Shown: positions 61,706-64,000 of the stretch, piece after piece
How the letters are laid out: every line of letters starts with the position of its first letter
How positions within the stretch are numbered: the stretch's first letter is position 1
NCBI RefSeq assembly: GCF_023078455.1
Contig: NZ_CP095740.1
Coordinates: forward strand, 2,220,001 to 2,284,000
Length of the DNA stretch: 64,000 nt
Direction of reading: 5' to 3'
Source: Luteibacter aegosomatis
GTDB lineage: Bacteria; Pseudomonadota; Gammaproteobacteria; Xanthomonadales; Rhodanobacteraceae
Notes under the pieces: generated by a model
What the model was told of the DNA's origin: nothing
Seen by the model: only the letters and a program-made list of their open reading frames with translations
The model's database searches: none
Made by a program: the position numbers and the translations under genes

Positions 61706-62829
61706 AGGTGCAGCCTTCGGTTACGGGCGAAGGCGAGCAGGGCCTGTGCCGCGAACAGGTTGAGGTAGAAGAAAGCCACCGCGACGCGCAACGGAAACCA
61801 GCGGCCCAGGGCAGGGCGCAGGCGTGCCACGCCGACCATCGCCGTGGCGACGGCCACGCCGCTGAAGCCCGCCGCGTACATCGGGTGGCGGGTGAACAGC
61901 AGGCCGCAGCCCAGCGTGAACCCGACGATCAGCCAGGGAGCGAGCAGGCGCAGGAGCTTGTGGCTCACGAAACGGAACCACAGCGGGTTGCTCCAGGGCA
62001 GCAGCAGCCATGGGGCGAGCTGCACGAGCTGGTAGTTGCCCGCCAGGGTGCGGATCTTGCGGCGGCGCTCGTCGTCGGGATGCTGCGAAGGCTGGTCCCA
62101 GGCGATGGCGCGCGGTTCGAACACCACGCGGAAGCCGCGCGCGGCCACGCGCATCGGCACCAGCACGTCGTCGAGCACGGTGCCCTCGGGCAGGCGCTCG
62201 AACAGGTCGCGGCGCATCGCGTAGAGCGCACCGCTCACGCCGATGGTGGAACCGGAAAGCGCTTCCGAACGGCGGATCAGCTTCTCGTAGCGCCAGTAGA
62301 AATCCACGCCTTGCGCGAACCCGCCGCGCACGTTTTCCATGTGCAGTTCGCCGCCCACCGCGCCCACGGTAGGATCGGCAAGGTTGGCGACGAGCTCGCG
62401 CAGCGCGCCGGGCGCCAGGCGCTGGCGTATGTCGGTGAAGAGGATCACGTCGCCGCGTGCCTGGGCCACGGCGTCGTTGAGACAGGCGGCCTTGCCGCGG
62501 CGATGGGCGAAGGCGAGCACGCGCAGGCGCGGGTCGGTGTCGCGGCGGGCCACGGCGACGGTGTCGTCGGTGCAACCGTCGCAGGCCAGGATGATGTCCA
62601 CGCGGTCTTGCGGGTAATCGAGCGCGCGCAGGTTGGCGAGTTTGGCGCGTACCAGGCGGGAGCCGTCGTGCACGGCGACCACCACGGTGACGCTCGGCTG
62701 CGCCGCGCCGCGCGCGACAGGCAGCGGACGCATCCGGGCCCAGCACCCCATGATGAGCGGGTAGCCCACGAACACGTGGACCAGCAGTCCCGCGGATATC
62801 CAGCACATCAACCAGGCGATCTGAGTCAT
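61699..62829 (-). CDS. GT2-family glycosyltransferase, membrane-bound
   Basis: 376 residues. One N-terminal helix (AWLMCWISAGLLVHVFVGYPLI), then the GT-A domain: VTVVVAVHDGS, IILACDGCTDDTV, LFTDIRQ in the DxD position, and VSGALYAMRR. QHPDDERRRKIRTLAGNYQ is in the QxxRW-like position of processive enzymes. Three to four C-terminal helices follow. It transfers a sugar with inversion at the inner membrane. It starts 21 bases after the NRPS-like gene. Confidence 0.88.
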   Translation of the reverse strand: MTQIAWLMCWISAGLLVHVFVGYPLIMGCWARMRPLPVARGAAQPSVTVVVAVHDGSRLVRAKLANLRALDYPQDRVDIILACDGCTDDTVAVARRDTDPRLRVLAFAHRRGKAACLNDAVAQARGDVILFTDIRQRLAPGALRELVANLADPTVGAVGGELHMENVRGGFAQGVDFYWRYEKLIRRSEALSGSTIGVSGALYAMRRDLFERLPEGTVLDDVLVPMRVAARGFRVVFEPRAIAWDQPSQHPDDERRRKIRTLAGNYQLVQLAPWLLLPWSNPLWFRFVSHKLLRLLAPWLIVGFTLGCGLLFTRHPMYAAGFSGVAVATAMVGVARLRPALGRWFPLRVAVAFFYLNLFAAQALLAFARNRRLHLW

Positions 62830-62850
62830 GGCGCTCCCCCTGTCGCGCCG

Positions 62851-64000
62851 TCAGCCGCGGTGCAGCAGGCGGCTGAAGAAACCGCGCTGCTTCGGTGGCG
62901 ACGACGTGGGCTTGGCCAGGGCGAGGTCCGCGGCAAGCGTGCCGAGCGTGCCGTTGGCGATGTCGAGCAGGTTCATCTGCACGCCGGTCAGCTTCTGCAC
63001 GCGCGTGGCCATGTCCACGGCCAGCAGCGAATGCCCTCCCACGTCGAAGAAGTTGTCGCTGGTGCGTACGCGGCTCATGCCCAGCAATTCCTGCCACACC
63101 GAGGCGAGCAGGCGCTCGCTGTCGGTCGCGGGCGTGACATCGGCTTCGGCGAGACCGGCCACGGCGCCGGTGGGTATCGGCAGGGCATCCACGTCGACGT
63201 CCCCATGCGCAAGCAGCGGGAAGGCGTCGAGCGTGACCAGGTGCGCGGGCATCGCCCAGGCCGGCAGCGCGGTGGCGAGGGCCGCGCGAAGCTGTTCTTC
63301 GTCGACCGGCGTGCCGGGCGCGGCGACCGCGTAGGCATCCACCCGCACGCGGCCGTCGCCGTCGCGGCGGGTCACGGCCAGGGCCTTGACGATGCCGGGT
63401 TGCGCTAGCAGCAGGCTTTCGATCGCCGCGGGTTCCAGGTCCATGCCATGGCGGCGCATGCGGCGATCTTCACGTCCGAGCACCTGGACATGGCCCTCGG
63501 CCAGCCAGCGTCCGGTGTATCCGGTGGGCCGCGTCGCACTCGTGGGTGCGTCATGGCGTGCGCGCTGTCCAAACGGCGTCGCGGTGGCGGGGCCGCTCAC
63601 CACGATGCCGCCTGCCGCGCCGATCGGGCAAGGCTCGCCGTCCTCGTCCACGATCCAGACACCGCAGCCGGGAATCGGTCGGCCCTCATGGAGCGTATCG
63701 CCGCCACGCTCGAGCCGCCCGACGGTGGCGACCGGCGCGATGGCCGGATCGCCGAAGACGTTCCACGCGTCGTTACCGCGCCGGATGCGGACCGTCCAGC
63801 CGTCGGCCGAGGCGAAATGCGTGTCGGCGACCCGTGCGGCGTCGTCGACCCAGGTTGCCCCGTGCGCGAGTGCGACCAGCGGCGCGAGGGCCGAGAACGG
63901 GTCGCCTGGCAACGCGTCGCCCGATAGCGTCTCGCCCGGTGCGGGCGCGATCAGCCGACCGAGGGCGTCGACGATGCGTGCGGTGGCGTCGCGCGACAGC
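62851..64000 (-). CDS. NRPS-like adenylation-thiolation protein, N-terminus outside window
   Basis: The visible part (383 residues) is open through base 64000, so the true start lies outside. It shows the C-terminal half of an adenylation domain: GRPIPGCGVWIVDEDGEPCPIG, PTGYTGRWLAEGHVQVLGREDRRMRRHGMDLEP. A carrier protein domain follows (DNFFDVGGHSLLAVDMA, with Ser for the phosphopantetheine arm), then about 40 residues ending FFSRLLHRG. It activates an amino or hydroxy acid and holds it as a thioester. Being first in a sugar-transferase operon, it may supply an amino acid for amide decoration of the polymer. No condensation or thioesterase domain follows the carrier. Confidence 0.85.
   Translation of the reverse strand, partial: LSRDATARIVDALGRLIAPAPGETLSGDALPGDPFSALAPLVALAHGATWVDDAARVADTHFASADGWTVRIRRGNDAWNVFGDPAIAPVATVGRLERGGDTLHEGRPIPGCGVWIVDEDGEPCPIGAAGGIVVSGPATATPFGQRARHDAPTSATRPTGYTGRWLAEGHVQVLGREDRRMRRHGMDLEPAAIESLLLAQPGIVKALAVTRRDGDGRVRVDAYAVAAPGTPVDEEQLRAALATALPAWAMPAHLVTLDAFPLLAHGDVDVDALPIPTGAVAGLAEADVTPATDSERLLASVWQELLGMSRVRTSDNFFDVGGHSLLAVDMATRVQKLTGVQMNLLDIANGTLGTLAADLALAKPTSSPPKQRGFFSRLLHRG

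Overview
The window is GC-rich, densely coded bacterial DNA. Its two large TonB-dependent receptors (one of the Xanthomonas/Caulobacter sugar-uptake type), periplasmic glycoside hydrolases, REP-type inverted repeats and GC-rich exopolysaccharide operon point to a gammaproteobacterium of the Lysobacterales (Xanthomonadales), probably the Luteibacter/Dyella side. That placement is an inference from gene content only. No rRNA, tRNA, IS element or CRISPR array was seen.

1-20.2 kb is a glycan-foraging region. A partial aldo/keto reductase of the L-fucose dehydrogenase type is followed by a TonB-dependent receptor, a GH29 fucosidase translationally coupled to a GH18 enzyme, and a small secreted protein. 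On the other strand lies an operon read glucokinase/GlcNAc kinase, second TonB-dependent receptor, GH20, GH3, GH35, GH29. The last four genes are coupled by 4-base overlaps or very short gaps. The enzyme set suits fucosylated, galactosylated, GlcNAc-containing glycans such as plant complex N-glycans. A perfect LacI-type palindrome (GACAACGTTGTC) lies upstream of the first receptor, the kinase, and a distant secreted chitinase at 51 kb, so the three probably form one regulon. A 9 x 34 bp tandem array capped by inverted REP ends sits between the two enzyme blocks.

20.2-25.1 kb holds a small secreted peptide with a structured leader, then four tandem genes for MASE1-like integral membrane proteins that have no output domain.

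25.2-44.8 kb is a two-partner secretion / contact-dependent inhibition (CDI) island. It contains a TpsB transporter behind a strong sigma-28-like promoter, a 4251-residue CdiA-type exoprotein ending in a predicted PD-(D/E)xK nuclease, two paralogous candidate immunity genes, small membrane proteins, a displaced CdiA pretoxin fragment without its toxin, and other debris.

44.8-52.6 kb is mixed: a 3' remnant of a chitinase gene, a fatty acid hydroxylase-like protein, an EF-hand protein, a Gly/Asn-rich secreted protein divergent from an OmpR/EnvZ-like pair, an esterase, the intact CBM5-GH18 chitinase, and a TIGR04325-type methyltransferase.

52.7-64 kb is a tightly coupled polysaccharide operon on the minus strand. 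It encodes an NRPS-like adenylation/carrier protein (runs off the window), a GT2, three deacetylase-like proteins, an O-antigen ligase/polymerase-like membrane protein, a CapK/PaaK-like ligase and three GT4 glycosyltransferases.
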